Counted from the stretch's first letter, positions 34,801 through 42,247 are shown. The stretch is 64,000 bases of DNA from Clostridium estertheticum (GCF_026650985.1 NZ_CP086239.1:4552501-4616500); one strand, 5' to 3'. The notes: generated by a model not told the origin, from the letters alone. Translations and numbers: made by a program.

Positions 34801-37448
34801 AAGCTGATATTAAGGATTTAGTAGGTGGAAGTCACTTAAGAGATAAAGAAAACAAACCTGGTGGGTTATTTATACTTAATAAGGCTAATATTAAAGATGA
34901 AGATATAGATCTATTAATAGCTATAGCTAGGTTGGTTATAGATTCATGTAAGGGAATGTTAGTATCTCAAATTCAAAATAAGAACAAGAGAATACAGAAA
35001 ATACCGTTACTTCAAACTTTAAAAAAAGAATTCATGTTTAAGGAGCACAAGTTTAATATAAAACCATTAGAGTATTTTAATGGACTAGGAGGTTTTGATG
35101 TAGAAGGTGAAAATTACACTATTTTACTTAAAGATTTCAATAATACCCCAGCACCATGGATAAATGTAATTTCAAATGGTGATTTTGGATTCCATGTGTC
35201 AGAATGTGGATCAGCTTATACATGGAACAGTAACAGTCGGGAAAATAAAATTACCACTTGGTCCAATGACTGGATAAGTGATGAATGCTCAGAAGCTATA
35301 TATTTGAGAGATGATAACAACGGAAGTATATGGAGTATTACACCTAAACCTATAAGGGATGGTGGAGAATACTTAATAGAGCATGGTTTTGGATATTCAA
35401 ACTTCAAACATGAGGCTTTTGGAATTATGGGTGAAGTAACTATGTTTGTGCCAATGGAGCATAATGTTAAGCTATGCAAAATAAAATTAAAGAATAATAG
35501 TGATATACCTAGAGATATAAGTATAACCTATTATGCGGAACTTGTAATGGGTGTAGTACCTCAACATACTGCTCAGCACATAGTAACTTATATTAATGAA
35601 GAACAAGAATATATGTATGCAACAAATTGTTATAATCAGCATTTTGGTAAATTAAAGTCTTATTTAAAGCTATTTGGAGGTTATGAGCAAAGCTTCACCG
35701 GTGATAGAAGTGAGTTTTTAGGAAGAGGAGGAAGTATTGAAAATCCGGAAGTTCTAAAGAGAATAAAACTCTCAAATAATGTGGGAGCGGGACTAGATCC
35801 ATGCCTTGCAGTTACTTCAAAAATTCATTTAGAGCCTAATATGGAAATAGAATTAATAGCAATGCTTGGTGAGAACGAGAATTTAGATAATATTTCAAAG
35901 GTAGCAAAAGAATTTGAAGACTATAAAAAAGTTGATACTGCACTAGAAAATGTTAAAAAATATTGGAACAGAATACTTCATACGATTCAGGTTAAGACAC
36001 CAGATAAGAGTATGGATTTAATGCTTAATGGATGGTTAATGTATCAAACTATAGTATGTAGATTATGGGCAAGAACTGCTTTTTATCAATCTGGTGGAGC
36101 ATATGGATTTAGAGATCAACTCCAGGATGTTATGTCACTAAGCATGATTGAGCCTAGTATGACAAGAAAACAAATTCTGTATAGTGCTTCAAGGCAATTT
36201 GTTGAAGGGGATGTACAGCATTGGTGGCACCCAGTTGTAGATAGTGGAATAAGAACAAGATTTTCCGATGACTTATTATGGCTACCTTATGTCACTATGG
36301 ATTATATAAAAAATACTGGTGATTTTGATATCCTAAATGAACAAGCGGAATATTTAATGGATACACCACTTGCAGAAGGCGAAGATGAAAGATATAACAT
36401 TTCAGGAAAAGCAGATTTTACAGGTAGTATATATGAACATTGTATAAAGGCTATAGAAAAAGCCCTTAAATTTGGATCTCACAATATTCCTCTTATGGGA
36501 AGTGGAGATTGGAACGATGGAATGAGTACTGTGGGTAATAAGGGGAAAGGTGAAAGTGTATGGTTAGGCTGGTTCTTATATGATATATTAGCAGATTTCT
36601 CAAAGGCTTGCACATACGAAAATGATGATGGGAAACTTAAGAAATATAAGGATATGCAAGAGTATATAAGAATAAATCTAGAGGATAATGCATGGGACGG
36701 TAATTGGTATAGAAGAGCATATTTTGATGATGGAACGCCACTTGGTTCATCGCAAAATGAAGAATGTAAGATCGATTCCCTATCTCAATCTTGGGCAGTA
36801 ATATCTGGTGCTGCAAATAAAGAAAGAGCAACAGAGGCTATGAAGTCATTAGAACGTTATTTAATAAAAGAAGATAATGGCATGATATTACTATTAACTC
36901 CACCTTTTAGTAAATCTTCTTTGGAGCCTGGTTATATTAAAGGTTATGTTCCTGGAGTTAGGGAAAATGGTGGGCAATATACGCACGCTGCGACTTGGGT
37001 AATTCTTGCTTTTGCTAAACTCTATAAAGGTGATACAGCGGCAAAGCTTTATAACATGATAAATCCTATAAATCATACAAAAACTCTGCCTGAATGTGAG
37101 AGATTTAAAACAGAGCCATATGTAATGACTGCTGATGTATACGGAAAAGAACCTCATGTGGGAAGAGGAGGCTGGAGTTGGTATACTGGAACTTCAGGAT
37201 GGATGTATAGAACAGGAATAGAAGCTATTCTCGGCCTTAAATTAAAGGAGGGAAAAGGATTTACTATTAAGCCTTGCGTCCCAGAGGAATGGCCAAATTA
37301 TGAGATTATTTATAAAAAGGATAATTATGAATATATAATTGAGGTTAAACGTATTGGAGATAAAGGAATATGGCTTGATGGTAAGTTATGTATTGATGGG
37401 TTAGTACCATTTATTAATGGGGTTCATAAAGTTGAGGTTATAATTTAA
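28818..37448 (+). CDS. Cyclic beta-1,2-glucan synthase-like protein (NdvB/ChvB type)
   Basis: About 2,876 residues from ATG 28818, behind AAAGGGGTG; an upstream TTG at 28731 has no ribosome site. Order: N-terminal membrane anchor (2-22); helical region; GT84-type glycosyltransferase (about 420-860) with an LDSD acceptor motif near 643 and HRWTRGDWQ near 790, flanked by several membrane helices up to about 1000; glycoamylase-like domain (about 1000-1550; GRSMTNMGKSKGLVSWSGTMFEYMM near 1375); two sugar-binding/supersandwich regions; and a C-terminal GH94 phosphorylase domain with GSGDWNDGM near 2560. Length and order match Brucella Cgs and Agrobacterium ChvB (about 2,800), which initiate, elongate, size and cyclise beta-1,2-glucan. 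The product here is inferred, not proven. Confidence 0.92.
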   Translation: MPYVILGAIVAISILAYIVVRKNLNHYEEENLLKDVPTINVNREDLEKHAFEISRHYSDVKNTNCKKKLISNLDGSYEKILEGYEKIDKEGKNKKEVLPAAEWLLDNLYLIEKEYKSIKYNMPQTYYKDLPVIYKGVIKGYPRVYHIAIEIVSHTDGRMDEHVIEDFIGAYQKNAVLTSGELWAIPIMLRIALIQNISKITEKIVKAEEDKKEAELVAERLINAFNEDKINLELSLLNSQKNIFTLHFTERLLKLLRDNGIDSKEVYDFIDERLGAQDTSSEKIIALEHQIEANFEISMANSINSIRIIEGLNWKKYFEKLSPVEVILREDPADIYRKMDFKSRDKYRHEIEKLSKHTKLAESYISKKAIECCYDSEMPENNTYKNHVGYYLIDDGLDELKKKIGYKSTGMEKLINRKKKNIDNVYIRTIGIVTLLIVGLIILSSLLNDNDKELWRYILAVIVILVPCSEITISILNWSISLLCTTSFIPKMDFEEEIPEKYSTVVVIPTLLNNTSRVIELIKDLEIYYLANSQSNIFFALLGDFKDSDTKDEVSDKEIVDVGLLEIEKLNKKYCISGKNIFFFLNRRRQYNEKENKWIGFERKRGKLMEFNEFLRGKQNTSYNVMSNNAEDLRMVKYVITLDSDTKLPRDSAKKLIGAMAHPLNNAVIENNKKRVSRGYGLMQPRIGVSILSANKTIFSKIFSGETGIDIYTTAVSDVYQDLFGEGIFTGKGIYNVDVFNYMLKDEIPENTVLSHDLLEGSYVRTALVTDVEFIDGYPSYYNASSMRLHRWTRGDWQLLRWLKRSSPLNKISKWKIFDNLRRSLITPSVTILLILALGGILPDSTDKWVIAAFVAILAPILFDVSEAVVSPALGVSLSGKIENSKMAIEQVFLIFCFIPYQAYMMTDAIIRTLYRVLISKKNLLEWRSAADVEVKVGKKLKNFIEDMWVGSAISVLILVISFNASMSVGFLSIPSCVIWFLSPVIAYVISRDMEFDSFEITSEEKNYLRKLSRKTWAYFEDFVNDENNWLGPDNYQEDPPNGVAHRTSPTNMGMELTSNLVAYDLGYIGIVNVTSRIDKIMMSMEDLDMYKGHFYNWYDTKTKTPLFPRYVSTVDSGNLVGYLWVVAQALDEYLGEPVFNHAQIKGLEDTMRLASEEAGVSQKVKELYQGVLNRIESDTIDFNCWKTILRDLSNKSLEVGKNEYCMESYWNKKLKDDVSRYLEEISELFPWFDYAFDKDSDLELTKSMRCLLEEATIISIPEKTTNILNTLDDKLKNDKSSSKLKDLLQQTKEKTQFVISKIEGLKEKLNSMAEATDFKMLYDEDRELFRIGYDVENDSLGKSYYDLLASESRQASFVAIAKGDIPKKHWFKLGRSMTNMGKSKGLVSWSGTMFEYMMPLLIMKNYSGTMLDETYNAVVGAQKQYCSERGVPFGISESAFYKFDINSNYQYKAFGVAGVGLKSGLENELVISPYSTVMALQTDFRGAYDNLKRLTREGLEGNYGFYEAVDYTKNRMFKDDTKAIIKCFMIHHEGMSLMALDNVLLNNILQKRFHALPKVKATELLLQEKISKRVVYDRERKFKVLGTPVGKQKIIVRKYTTAKTETPETHLISNGNYSLMISNSGSGYALRDKTMIYRWKEDVTKDNTGMFVYIKDMSKNEFFSVAYEPCKKPSDSYEVTFALDKAEFERRDKNVVTRMEITVATEDDSEVRRLSIINKDTKSKIFEITSYFEVTLAHYDADIVHPAFGNLFVKTEYVDNPSCIIATRRPRSKGEKQPWVMQTVATQGNTIGTIQYETSRANFIGRGENIIHPIAMRGDLVLSNTVGAVLDPIVSIRRRVKIKPGETCIIAFTTSIANTKEEVISLAKKYSEFHNINRVFELAWSQTQVDMKYLGIKSTQANLYQVIASKILFLNSTFRQREKYIKNVKKGQFTLWGYGISGDLPIILLIVRESKDKDLVRQLINAHEYLSLKGLRVDLVIINLQMTSYDQPLQADIKDLVGGSHLRDKENKPGGLFILNKANIKDEDIDLLIAIARLVIDSCKGMLVSQIQNKNKRIQKIPLLQTLKKEFMFKEHKFNIKPLEYFNGLGGFDVEGENYTILLKDFNNTPAPWINVISNGDFGFHVSECGSAYTWNSNSRENKITTWSNDWISDECSEAIYLRDDNNGSIWSITPKPIRDGGEYLIEHGFGYSNFKHEAFGIMGEVTMFVPMEHNVKLCKIKLKNNSDIPRDISITYYAELVMGVVPQHTAQHIVTYINEEQEYMYATNCYNQHFGKLKSYLKLFGGYEQSFTGDRSEFLGRGGSIENPEVLKRIKLSNNVGAGLDPCLAVTSKIHLEPNMEIELIAMLGENENLDNISKVAKEFEDYKKVDTALENVKKYWNRILHTIQVKTPDKSMDLMLNGWLMYQTIVCRLWARTAFYQSGGAYGFRDQLQDVMSLSMIEPSMTRKQILYSASRQFVEGDVQHWWHPVVDSGIRTRFSDDLLWLPYVTMDYIKNTGDFDILNEQAEYLMDTPLAEGEDERYNISGKADFTGSIYEHCIKAIEKALKFGSHNIPLMGSGDWNDGMSTVGNKGKGESVWLGWFLYDILADFSKACTYENDDGKLKKYKDMQEYIRINLEDNAWDGNWYRRAYFDDGTPLGSSQNEECKIDSLSQSWAVISGAANKERATEAMKSLERYLIKEDNGMILLLTPPFSKSSLEPGYIKGYVPGVRENGGQYTHAATWVILAFAKLYKGDTAAKLYNMINPINHTKTLPECERFKTEPYVMTADVYGKEPHVGRGGWSWYTGTSGWMYRTGIEAILGLKLKEGKGFTIKPCVPEEWPNYEIIYKKDNYEYIIEVKRIGDKGIWLDGKLCIDGLVPFINGVHKVEVII

Positions 37449-37487
37449 AAAAACAGATGACTTCTAAAACGAAGTCATCTGTTTTTA
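37448..37487. terminator. Bidirectional terminator after the glucan synthase gene
   Basis: AAAACAGATGACTTC and GAAGTCATCTGTTTTT form a perfect stem around TAAAAC, with A- and T-runs on both sides. It serves the glucan synthase and may serve the converging 68-residue gene. Confidence 0.93.
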
Positions 37488-37519
37488 ACACTTTATAGCT
37501 TTAAAAGGTTAAATGTCTT

Positions 37520-37585
37520 TATAAAGAGACTAGTCTTTTTTACAAAAGAAATTAGTCTTCTTCCTAGAAGAAGTTAGTCTTCTTC
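37520..37585 (-). repeat. Three 22-base imperfect tandem repeats at the 3' end of a small gene
   Basis: On the minus strand: GAAGAAGACTAACTTCTTCT, then GAAGAAGACTAATTTCTTTT, then AAAAAAGACTAGTCTCTTTA, each plus two bases, with a period of 22. The first unit includes the last codons (EED) and stop of the small gene; the others lie beyond it and form hairpins. Confidence 0.75.
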
Positions 37586-37780
37586 ATCAACAAACTCTAC
37601 TCCACCATAGTAAGTATAGTCAAATTCCACATTAGATATATTCATAGCAACTATGGGGTCAGTTACTGGATCTGGGAGCATAGTAGAATCAGTTTCGGAA
37701 TAAGATCTTATATCAGATGGTTCCTGATCATAGAAATCTCTTTCATATGGTGTATATGTTTTTACTTGATCTTTTGACAT
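37574..37780 (-). CDS. Small acidic hypothetical protein
   Basis: 68 residues from the ATG at 37780, behind AAAGGAGGC. The upstream extension to 37975 lacks a ribosome site and reads as AT-rich non-coding sequence. No membrane segment; many Asp, Glu and Tyr; contains PYERDFYDQEPSD, LPDPVTDPIV and YTYYGGVEFVDEED. I do not recognise the family. The clear ribosome site and AT-rich gap to the divergent dfx gene support a real gene. Confidence 0.7.
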   Translation of the reverse strand: MSKDQVKTYTPYERDFYDQEPSDIRSYSETDSTMLPDPVTDPIVAMNISNVEFDYTYYGGVEFVDEED

Positions 37781-38045
37781 ATTAGTGCCTCCTTTTATAT
37801 TGATGTTATATAGTGTTCCACATAAAAGAAAAATAATGAAGGTAATATTAGGGATACAATATATATAATCATTGTATATAATAAATTGGGTTAGCATAAA
37901 ATACAAATATAAATAAAATTCTCTATAAAAAGAGGGGATTTTAAAAGAATGTAGAATATATATAATAACTATCAATAAATAATTGTTATGAATAAATAAG
38001 CATAATTATCATTTATTGATTTCTAAATTTAAAGGAGGAATAATA

Positions 38046-38420
38046 ATGACTGAATTAAGACAAATTTACAAATGTGAAATATGTGGTAATATAGTTGAGG
38101 TAGTTCATAATTCTGGAGGTACTTTGGTTTGTTGTGGAAAAGATATGACACTTCAAGTAGAAAACACTACGGATGCAGCAGTTGAAAAACATGTTCCTGT
38201 ATCAGAAAAAATAGAGGGTGGAATTAAAGTTAAGGTTGGAGCAGTACAACATCCATCACTTGAAGAACATCATATTGAATTTATTGAAGTACACACAGAA
38301 AATAAAGTATATAGAAAATTTTTAAAACCAGGTGAAAAACCAGAGGCTGAATTTAAATTAGAAGAAGAAGTGTTATTCGTACGAGAATATTGCAATTTAC
38401 ATGGTCTTTGGAAAGCATAA
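38046..38420 (+). CDS. dfx: Desulfoferrodoxin (superoxide reductase)
   Basis: 124 residues from ATG 38046 (AAAGGAGGAA just upstream). N-terminal desulforedoxin iron centre I ligands C10, C13, C29 and C30. C-terminal superoxide-reductase centre II ligands H49, H69, H75, C116 and H119, with the EKHVP loop carrying the conserved Glu-Lys. Reduces superoxide to hydrogen peroxide without making oxygen, a cytoplasmic defence of anaerobes. All nine iron ligands of the 2Fe class are present. Monocistronic by layout. Confidence 0.97.
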   Translation: MTELRQIYKCEICGNIVEVVHNSGGTLVCCGKDMTLQVENTTDAAVEKHVPVSEKIEGGIKVKVGAVQHPSLEEHHIEFIEVHTENKVYRKFLKPGEKPEAEFKLEEEVLFVREYCNLHGLWKA

Positions 38421-38496
38421 AATCGACTTCTATTGACAGTTCAATGAAATAAGTATAATATTATTTAAAGAGATTTTAAATATATTATAATGTTAT

Positions 38497-38757
38497 AGTC
38501 TTTGATGAGAAGCAAGTAAATTTAAAAACAAATTTTTAGAGAGTCGTAGAGGGTGTGATTACGATAATTATGTTTAAATTGAATGGGTCTCTAAGACTCA
38601 GGATGAAGTATAGTAGTCCTTGACGTAAGCCTTACGTTATAGAGGTAGGATATCGTAGTGTATCTGTTTGAGCAGAAGCCTTAACATAGTTTCTAAGTAT
38701 TAGGTGGTACCGTGTATATTCGCCCTATGGATTTATCCATAGGGCTTTTTTTATTTA
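38497..38757 (+). ncRNA. T-box leader of trpS (tryptophan)
   Basis: Contains the stem I start AGTCTTTGATGAGAAGCAAG, a likely UGG specifier at 38584-38586 (in GAATGGGTCTCT), a stem II/III region with CGTAAGCCTTACG, and the T-box sequence TAGGTGGTACCGTG (38701-38714) that pairs with the tRNA 3' end. Uncharged tRNA-Trp should prevent the terminator at 38722. Confidence 0.93.
38722..38752 (+). terminator. T-box-controlled terminator of trpS
   Basis: GCCCTATGGAT and ATCCATAGGGC form the stem, followed by seven T. Confidence 0.94.
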
Positions 38758-38810
38758 ACACACTTAAAATAATGAAAAAATTAGATGTTGAGTAGAAAGC
38801 ATATGAGCAA

Positions 38811-38975
38811 GTTTTAGTAATTCATAATTAATTATATTTATAGATGCGTAAAGAAAAACACATGTTTGAGCACATAACAATTGAGAATTGTTGTGCGCCC
38901 ATGAGGAATACTAAGGGGATAGCGAGTTTGTGTTTTTTAGCAGATGTAAAAATAATTAATTTTAGAATTACTTAA
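38811..38975. repeat. Long imperfect palindromic element between T-box and trpS
   Basis: The left arm (AGTAATTCATAATTAATTAT, then AGATGCGTAAAGAAAAACAC, 38811-38870) pairs imperfectly with the right arm (38921-38975, GTGTTTTTTAGCAGATG ... TAATTAATTTTAGAATTACT). The centre has the hairpin GCACATAACAATTG / AATTGTTGTGC, whose CATAACAATT core is also in the centre of the element at 25069. Confidence 0.68.
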
Positions 38976-39044
38976 CGATGTGAATTGCATTCGAATCAAT
39001 ATATTATTTTCGTTCATTATTTACATTTTTAGGAGATGATCATA

Positions 39045-40043
39045 TTGGAAGATAATAAGAAAGTAATATTTAGTGGAATTCAACCTTCGGGTGACTTAAC
39101 TCTGGGAAATTATTTAGGAGCAATAAAAAATTGGGTTAAATTACAAGATGAATATGAATGCTATTTTTGTGTGGTGGACTTACATGCAATAACAGTAAAG
39201 CAAGAACCAAAAGATTTGAGAAGAAGAACTCTAGAATTATTAGCTATTTACTTAGCTGCAGGTATTGACCCTGAGAAAAACACCATGTTTATTCAATCAC
39301 ATGTTCCTGCTCATAGTGAAGCAGCTTGGCTTTTAACTTGTTCTACTTATATGGGAGAATTAAGCAGGATGACTCAATATAAAGTTAAATCTCAAAATAG
39401 TGCAGGAAGTATAGGAGCAGGGTTACTTATCTATCCTGTGCTAATGGCCGCAGATATTTTATTATATCAAACCAATTTAGTACCTGTAGGAAAAGATCAA
39501 CTTCAACATCTTGAAATTGCTAGGGATATAGCTGAGAGGTTCAATAAAACATATAGCGATACATTTGTAATACCTGAACCATATATAGGCAAAGCAGGAG
39601 CTAAGGTAATGGACTTACAAGAACCAGCTAAGAAGATGTCTAAATCAGGAGAAAATGTTAATGGATTTATTTTAATAATGGACCCACCAGAAGTTATAAG
39701 AAAAAAAGTAAATAGAGCAGTTACAGATAGTCTAGGGGTGGTTAAGTTTAATGATGAGCAACTAGGTGTTAGAAACTTAATGACAATATTAATGACTATA
39801 ACTGGGATGTCTATTGAAGAGATAGAAGCTAAATATGAAGGGCAAGGTTATGCTCAGTTTAAAAAAGATGTAGCAGAAGCAGTAGTTTCAGAGCTTGAAC
39901 CTATACAGATTAAAATTAAGGAATACATAGGTAAAAAAGCATATCTAGAAGAGATTTATAAAAAAGGAGCAGAAAAGGCTAACTATGTTGCAAATAAGAC
40001 ATTAAGAAAAATGCAAAAGAAAATAGGTTTTATTCCTAGATAA
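39045..40043 (+). CDS. trpS: Tryptophanyl-tRNA synthetase
   Basis: 332 residues from TTG 39045, chosen because AGGAG at 39031-39035 overlaps the in-frame ATG at 39036. Class Ic synthetase: HIGH-like TLGNYLG, the KMSKS loop (KKMSKSGENV), and the VPVGKDQLQHLEIARDI motif. Charges tRNA-Trp in the cytoplasm. Controlled by the upstream Trp T-box, but separated from its terminator by a palindromic element of about 165 bases. Confidence 0.96.
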   Translation: MEDNKKVIFSGIQPSGDLTLGNYLGAIKNWVKLQDEYECYFCVVDLHAITVKQEPKDLRRRTLELLAIYLAAGIDPEKNTMFIQSHVPAHSEAAWLLTCSTYMGELSRMTQYKVKSQNSAGSIGAGLLIYPVLMAADILLYQTNLVPVGKDQLQHLEIARDIAERFNKTYSDTFVIPEPYIGKAGAKVMDLQEPAKKMSKSGENVNGFILIMDPPEVIRKKVNRAVTDSLGVVKFNDEQLGVRNLMTILMTITGMSIEEIEAKYEGQGYAQFKKDVAEAVVSELEPIQIKIKEYIGKKAYLEEIYKKGAEKANYVANKTLRKMQKKIGFIPR

Positions 40044-40081
40044 TAGTAAAAGTAACCTAATATTAAGGAAAGAGGCATATA

Positions 40082-40120
40082 AAAACCGACTTATCTATTT
40101 AAGAAGAGTCGGTTATTTTT
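40082..40120. terminator. Bidirectional terminator between trpS and the radical SAM gene
   Basis: AAACCGACTT and AAGAGTCGGTT form the stem with flanking A- and T-runs. Confidence 0.88.
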
Positions 40121-40141
40121 ATTTTATATTATAATGTCATG

Positions 40142-40831
40142 CTACTTATCAAGTAATGCCTTTGAAATCACATGAAATTTTTCATCACTTATTCCGAGTT
40201 TCTCTTTAAATCTGTCATCATTCATTCTTTCAATAATTATCTTGTCTGGTGATAATTCATCAATAATATTTTTTAACCTGGAAATGGCTTCTTCGCTGTC
40301 ATTATATCCCTTGAGAATTGTTATCTCTAATATAAACTTACCTTTGTATTGTTTATTGAAAGAAATCATACTTGAGATATACTCATGGAAGGTATAACCA
40401 TCAATAGGGCGTTGAACCTTTTGAAAATCCTTCTCCGTAATAGTTTTTATTTCTCCAATTACTTCATCACATTTATTGGCTATTTTCATGTACTCAACCC
40501 TACCCAATATATACCCGTTTGAAAGTAATCTTACTGCCAATCCCTTACTTTTCACTAAATTAATGACACTTTCAATTTTATCATTAACCAGAGCTTCTCC
40601 TTTAGAGTTTATAAATACCAAATCCACTTCATTACTCACTAATTTATGTTCCAGTTCATTTAATGATTCAGAAATATCCGAAAATGTTTGTTGTGTGTCT
40701 ATTTTGTTGTGTGACTTTCCAATAGGGCAAAATATGCAATCAAAGTTGCAATACTTTTCGGGCAATATGTTCATCTCAAGAACCCGCTTACCATCCTCAA
40801 TATAAATATCCTTATAACTAAAATTACTCAT
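40142..40831 (-). CDS. Radical SAM domain protein
   Basis: 229 residues. C28, C32 and C35 (CNFDCIFC) are the CxxxCxxC iron-sulfur ligands. An EALVNDKI segment and LSNGYILG resemble the SAM-binding sheet of small radical SAM proteins such as activases and wyosine-type enzymes. No C-terminal accessory cluster is seen. Substrate unknown. AGGAGG precedes the ATG. It is 22 bases downstream of the B3/4 gene on the same strand, so the two are probably co-transcribed, perhaps with the guanidine exporter gene further upstream. Confidence 0.85.
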   Translation of the reverse strand: MSNFSYKDIYIEDGKRVLEMNILPEKYCNFDCIFCPIGKSHNKIDTQQTFSDISESLNELEHKLVSNEVDLVFINSKGEALVNDKIESVINLVKSKGLAVRLLSNGYILGRVEYMKIANKCDEVIGEIKTITEKDFQKVQRPIDGYTFHEYISSMISFNKQYKGKFILEITILKGYNDSEEAISRLKNIIDELSPDKIIIERMNDDRFKEKLGISDEKFHVISKALLDK

Positions 40832-40853
40832 TTATAAACCCTCCTAAATTAAT

Positions 40854-41561
40854 TTAATCAATTTGAACATTCTTATTGTTTGCATCTAAAATTGAAATTT
40901 GAGTTTCTCCTCCTAAATTATTTTTTACTAATGTTTCTAATTCCTTTAAAGCATCATCAAATTCCACTTGTCTTTTTTCATCAGTCAATTCAATACATAA
41001 AAAAGCATTATTTGTATTTTCAGTGAGCATGGTTCTTAATGATTCTCGCCAATTCCAGCATCTACAAATCGCTCCAGCATTGTCTTTATATACAACTTCT
41101 CCTTCATAAGGGGGTGAATTTTTATCTGTTCCAAGTGGAACAAAGTCTTCATCTCCAATTGCTTTTGTTAATCTTATATCTCCGTTAAATTTGTCTATAT
41201 CCTCACCACCGCAGGGTAAAGCGTATCTTAATGAAATTGAATTGTATATGTCAACCAATGGATTAATATTTCCAATATGATCTCCTTTATCAATTCGCTT
41301 TAATAATGCTTCTATAGATGACCTAGCACCCTTTTTAGTTTTAAATTTTTGAAATGATGCTCTCCATATTTTTATTACTTCGTTATTGCTAAATTCTTCA
41401 TTTTGCAAATACTTTAAAGCTTCTTTTTCAGCCTTTAAAATCATATCAATGTATCCTTCGTTATTTCCTATGGTGTTATCTATTCCATGACAAATAACAA
41501 CCCCGATCTTTGCGTTAGGGAATAAACCCCAAAAATCATCTTCAATTACAAAATTTTTCAC
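40854..41561 (-). CDS. B3/B4 tRNA-binding domain protein
   Basis: 235 residues. It resembles stand-alone B3/4 domain proteins related to the phenylalanyl-tRNA synthetase beta subunit: the central NPLVDIYNSISLRYALPCGGEDIDKF is characteristic, with SRC-like CRCWNWRES later. These proteins are thought to act on misacylated tRNA or amino acids, but the role of this group is not established. GTG start behind AAGGAGG. It lies between the SMR exporter and the radical SAM gene on the minus strand. Confidence 0.85.
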   Translation of the reverse strand: MKNFVIEDDFWGLFPNAKIGVVICHGIDNTIGNNEGYIDMILKAEKEALKYLQNEEFSNNEVIKIWRASFQKFKTKKGARSSIEALLKRIDKGDHIGNINPLVDIYNSISLRYALPCGGEDIDKFNGDIRLTKAIGDEDFVPLGTDKNSPPYEGEVVYKDNAGAICRCWNWRESLRTMLTENTNNAFLCIELTDEKRQVEFDDALKELETLVKNNLGGETQISILDANNKNVQID

Positions 41562-41659
41562 TAAAATTCCTCCTTATTAATAAGTATTATTCTGGGTTTT
41601 ATCTACAATCCTTTACTGGTATAACTAGCACTTGATTAGTATAAAGCTTACACAAATTG

Positions 41660-41980
41660 CTACTTTATCGTTATCAGTTTTAAGCCAATGATTCCACTTA
41701 CAATTAATACAACACAAATAACACGCATAATATTAATTGGCTCTTTAAACAAAATAACGCCTAGGACCACTGTACCAACAGTTCCTATACCAGTCCAAAC
41801 TGCATATGCAGTTCCAAGTGGCAGACTTTTTAGTGATAACGATAAAAAATAAAAACTTGTAATCATTCCTATAATGGTTAATAAACTGGGTAATATTTTC
41901 GTGAATCCTAGCGAATATTTTAACTCGATTGCCCATGCTACTTCAAAAATTCCAGCTACCACTAAATAAAACCATTCCAT
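41660..41980 (-). CDS. gdx: Guanidinium exporter, SMR family (Gdx/SugE type)
   Basis: 106 residues from ATG 41980 (AGGAGGGAG upstream; the extension to 42001 overlaps that site). Four membrane helices; the coupling Glu is E13 in GIFEVAWAI, and the helix 3 GTAYAVWTGIGTVG motif is present. SMR proteins work as antiparallel dual-topology dimers exchanging protons for cations. The upstream guanidine-I riboswitch identifies guanidinium as the likely substrate rather than broad quaternary ammonium drugs (established link for this riboswitch class). Confidence 0.93.
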   Translation of the reverse strand: MEWFYLVVAGIFEVAWAIELKYSLGFTKILPSLLTIIGMITSFYFLSLSLKSLPLGTAYAVWTGIGTVGTVVLGVILFKEPINIMRVICVVLIVSGIIGLKLITIK

Positions 41981-42055
41981 AATTACTCCCTCCTGAAACA
42001 ATATTTGGGGTCAATTATAATAATATTATGTGGCATCATTTTAAAGTGAGTAAAA

Positions 42056-42101
42056 TAAAAAAGCCTTAAGAAATATTATTATAATATCTCCCAGGCTTTT
42101 A
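42056..42101 (-). terminator. Terminator of the guanidine-I riboswitch
   Basis: On the minus strand AAAAGCCTGGGAGATATTAT pairs with ATAATATTTCTTAAGGCTTT, followed by TTTTATTTT. The 5' arm includes the last conserved block of the aptamer, so ligand binding should oppose termination. Confidence 0.88.
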
Positions 42102-42172
42102 TCCTTCCGTGAACACAGATAACTGTGCGTTTTCTCTTGGACCAGCCAGTCATAAACTGCGGAACCCTAGAA
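42086..42172 (-). ncRNA. Guanidine-I (ykkC) riboswitch
   Basis: Minus strand reads CTAGGGTTCCGC, then ACTGGCTGGTCCAAGAGA, CACGGAAGGATAAAAGCC and GGGAGA, the conserved blocks of the ykkC/guanidine-I class. It lies upstream of an SMR exporter gene, the most common partner of this riboswitch. Confidence 0.96.
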
Positions 42173-42217
42173 AACTAAATAAATATTAAGTTTTATATAA
42201 GTTTTAACTTATATACT

Positions 42218-42247
42218 AATATAAACATAATAAATTAGGTAAGTCAA
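42218..42247 (-). promoter_or_regulatory. Promoter of the guanidine riboswitch operon
   Basis: On the minus strand TTGACT (42242-42247), 18-base spacer, TATATT (42218-42223), about 45 bases before the aptamer. Confidence 0.6.

Larger units (their letters stand above)
38421..39044. other. Leader region of trpS: T-box plus palindromic element
   Basis: A 624-base gap between dfx and trpS. It contains the Trp T-box (about 38497-38757), a long imperfect palindrome (38811-38975), and about 65 bases of AT-rich sequence before the trpS ribosome site. Confidence 0.8.

Noticed and set aside
37520-37585. CRISPR-like array
   Set aside because: Only three short units with no spacers and no cas genes; it is a plain tandem repeat.
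37781-37975. N-terminal extension of the small acidic protein
   Set aside because: The extension lacks a ribosome site, has a different composition, and would overlap the AAAGGAGG that clearly serves the ATG at 37780.
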